This document shows, one piece after another, positions 61,491-64,000 of a stretch of 64,000 nt of DNA (its first letter is position 1; each line of letters starts with the position of its first letter). The position numbers and the translations under genes are program-made. Origin of the DNA: Holacanthus passer (taxonomy: Eukaryota; Chordata; Actinopteri; Pomacanthidae); the NCBI GenBank assembly GCA_025331565.1, contig JAFREQ010000009.1:4329501-4393500 (forward strand). Reading direction: 5' to 3'. The notes under the pieces are model-generated. The model was given only the letters and a program-made list of their open reading frames with translations, ran no database searches and was not told the origin of the DNA.

Positions 61491-63280
61491 ATGGTGTCGT
61501 TTGTGGACGGTGAAAGTGGCTCTGAGACCAAACGGAGGAGGACAACCGGAGCGTCTCCTCCGGCAGAGGACAGGCAGAGCGGCCGCCACAGGAAGCAGAC
61601 ACTCAGGTCCAGGCTGAGCGAAGACTCCCTGCTTTCATCCCCGGCTCAGATTCATGTGTCCCCGCTGGGCCCAGACGTGCCTCCTGCAAGACAGCTGTCC
61701 ACCTGGTTCCTCCAGTACGGAGACATCGGCTACAAGATCCAGAGGCAGAAAGAGGCGCAGTTTCATCCCTGCAAGAGTTTGAGCCGACAGCCACAAGTAA
61801 GAGCCTTTAAACAGAGTCACTTCAGGGACCTGGTCCTCAAATACAGACAGCTACTGGATGGAGAACACAGAATATAGACATGTGGATTTCAACCAAATCT
61901 TTTGCTTTTTGTCAACTAAAAATGTTTCACATTTGCATCAGATGCGAATCCAAAACATCTGCTATCCAATAATAGTCTCTTGTCATCTAAAATAATAGTT
62001 TGTGGTAACATTTGCCTTATGGTGTTTCAGAAGAGTCAAATTGTCCAACGCGTTGCATTGTTTTTGTAATTATTCCAATACAGATCATACAGTCTGCCTC
62101 TCAATGTCTCTGCATATGTTGTGAATAAAACTTTTGTCAAATCTTGTTCTTGTGGAAGAAGCATGAGTAGTGGCTGAATGCATGAATCCTTGGTGATCAA
62201 TGACATGAAAATATGCATGAAACACTGCTATGAAGCTGTAACAGGTTTTATATTTGTAAGACAAACACATGTCATCCTTATATAACTGTCACTAAAATCC
62301 TCCTTTGGTCATCTATTAAATACCAGTTATTCTGTTTGACCTGCTGCTCACACTCATGGATTCAGTGTTTGACTCTCAGTTGACTGCAGAGGCTCGGTGC
62401 ACGCTCGTCAGCTGGCTCATCCCTGTACACAAACACCTCCGTCTGTCCTTTGAGTGCTGCTGCCTGGCCGTGAACATCATGGACAGGTTCCTGGTGTCCA
62501 CGCCAGTGGCTGCTGACTGCTTCCAGCTGCTGGGTGTCACTGCACTCCTACTGGCCAGTAAACAGGTGCATCTTTGAGTCTGATAAATACTTCAGGAACA
62601 GCTAGTTTTTGCATTTCGTGCAGTATAACTCCCTCCCTCTCTCTGTCACCCAGGTGGAGGTGTGCTCACCACCGATCAGCCATCTCCTGTCGTTCTGCTG
62701 CGATGCCTTCACTAAGGAGCAGCTCTGCAACTTGGAGTGTCTCATCCTCCTCCGGCTCAACTTCCGCCTTGCTGCACCCACCCTGGCCTTCTTCCTGGAC
62801 TATTACACCAACAGCATTGAGGCGGCCCAGCTCGTGTCTGACAGCTCAGGTGCTGACAGGTTTTCAAAAATGAATCCAGACACAAAAACACCCAGGAGGT
62901 GCAGCAATCTTGCACGACAGCTGTGTGAGTTGAGTCTAGCAGACTATGCTTTCAACAAATACCCTCCATCTGTGACTGCGAGCTGTGCACTGAGGCTGGC
63001 CACTGACTTACTGAAAACTGAACCAGGGCTGGTTGAGTGTGCAACCATCCAGTCACAGGAAGACCAGTGCTGCAGTTTTGTGGGTGAACTGTGTTCCCAA
63101 CCAGCTTCTGACCAATTATCTGAGAGTCCTGAACTTTCTGAGTGCGACTCTCTCAAGGGCCACCTCCTGTCTGTGAGCCAGTGCAGCTACAACCACAATC
63201 TGGTCCAGGAATGCAAAGATAACCTGAAGCTGTTGGTGTCATTAAACCAGGAGACATTGGAAGTGATGTCTGTCATGTGA
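61491..63280 (+). CDS. ccno: Cyclin O
   Basis: Exons 61491-61796, 62380-62565 and 62654-63280 join in phase 0 to 372 aa. The introns are GT-AG (CCACAA|GTAAGA, AACAG|GTGCAT). The start ATG has G at -3 and +4; upstream sequence is open in the same frame but has no better ATG. The N-terminus is basic and disordered. The cyclin box carries WFLQYGDIGYKIQRQKE, then AEARCTLVSWLIPVHKHLRL, DRFLVSTPVAADCFQLLGVT and EQLCNLECLILLRLNF, all close to vertebrate cyclin O. The C-terminal cyclin fold includes ELSLADYAFNKYPPS. An extra acidic/Ser-rich stretch (about 300-340) makes it a little longer than the human protein. Cyclin O is linked to centriole amplification in multiciliated cells and to apoptosis. 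No mcidas or cdc20b gene, its usual mammalian neighbours, is visible before the window ends. Confidence 0.9.
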
Positions 63281-64000
63281 CTATAAGTGTGCTGCCATGA
63301 AAATGTCATTATATTCCTGTGGTTATTTTAAGGTGATGCTCAGAGGCCTTTATGCAGACTAAACCTCACATATACCTCATAGATAATGTTTTATATTTAT
63401 TGATAGTAGGCTATTGTTTATCAGTGAAGTACGTTAATATATTCTGTTTATCTTAATTAATTTAAAATCAAAGTCATTATTTACTGTATCTGCACTGACT
63501 TGCTGCAGGTTTATGAGTTCTGTTACTGTTGCAACCTGTTTAATGAAGGACCTGGGAAAATGTGCTGTATTTAATTGATTCTTTAATTATGAAATAAATG
63601 ATCAGTAAAATGAATTTGTGTTGGTCTTTAAATGGGTAATAAACTGTGAAGCCATAATTCAAACTCAGCTGATATTTGATGAAAGTCTGTCCAGATATCA
63701 AAGAGACTGGATGACATGAAGAAGAAATCATGAAATGTGGCTTAATGCAGCAGCTTCAGTTAAATGTCTGTGTTGACAACTTTATCTGGATTGAATGTGC
63801 ACAGCAGCAGTTTGTAGTCTTCTCTGTGTTTGGACTTTTTTTTTACTAAGCTCACTATAAATAAATTAATGCTCTGTTTGTTTGCTGACAGACGACATGA
63901 GTCCATCCTGTCAGATTGACATGAATCTAAATGTGAGGTTATAGGAGCTCTTCAGGGATAAAATCAGAAATAATCTGTACAGTGAACTGACTATACCTGT
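63281..64000 (+). other. ccno: ccno 3' UTR and downstream sequence
   Basis: An AATAAA at 63593-63598 (GAAATAAATGATC) lies about 310 bases after the ccno stop. The rest of the window is AT-rich with no recognised gene. Confidence 0.5.
63593..63598 (+). terminator. ccno: ccno polyadenylation signal
   Basis: AATAAA in ATGAAATAAATGATC, followed by a GT-rich stretch (TTTGTGTTGGTC), the usual order of a vertebrate poly(A) site. Confidence 0.6.

Overview
This window is nuclear DNA from a bony fish, probably a percomorph-type teleost. Genes are split by GT-AG introns, intergenic DNA is AT-rich with long (TG)n tracts, and several dispersed repeats resemble those common in fish genomes. The gene set matches the vertebrate prion neighbourhood: in human 20p13, PRNP, PRND, RASSF2 and SLC23A2 lie side by side. 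Exon limits were read by eye from splice signals, reading phase and similarity to families I recognise. No alignment or transcript data were available.

Layout. (1) 1-8400 is upstream or 5' intronic sequence of slc23a2, with a tRNA-derived SINE, a 147-bp (TG)n tract and one candidate upstream coding exon at 5371-5419. (2) 8525-22244, plus strand, is complete slc23a2 (sodium/ascorbate transporter SVCT2) in 14 coding exons, 663 aa; its 3' UTR may run to about 26.4 kb. (3) 28.5-42.6 kb, plus strand, is rassf2: a CpG-rich promoter-like block, a probable noncoding exon, nine coding exons (327 aa) and a 3' UTR carrying a terminal-inverted-repeat element. (4) 43-57 kb is a prion gene cluster: a short cysteine-free PrP-like gene (prnprs3/PrP-3 type, plus strand), then two long 'stretched' PrP genes in tandem on the minus strand (395 and 521 aa). 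The two long genes are close paralogs downstream of their repeat regions. The larger has an N-terminal array of seven 48-bp units. (5) 58.5-60.0 kb, minus strand, is a decayed C2H2 zinc-finger gene with at least four frame breaks and in-frame stops. (6) 61.5-63.3 kb, plus strand, is a three-exon cyclin O gene (ccno), 372 aa.

The genes do not form one pathway. slc23a2 imports vitamin C, rassf2 is a Ras/Hippo-linked scaffold, the PrP family encodes GPI-anchored surface glycoproteins, and cyclin O is linked to multiciliated-cell differentiation. What ties the window together is conserved synteny plus local prion-gene duplication and fast N-terminal repeat evolution. The most noteworthy region is 45-56.4 kb.
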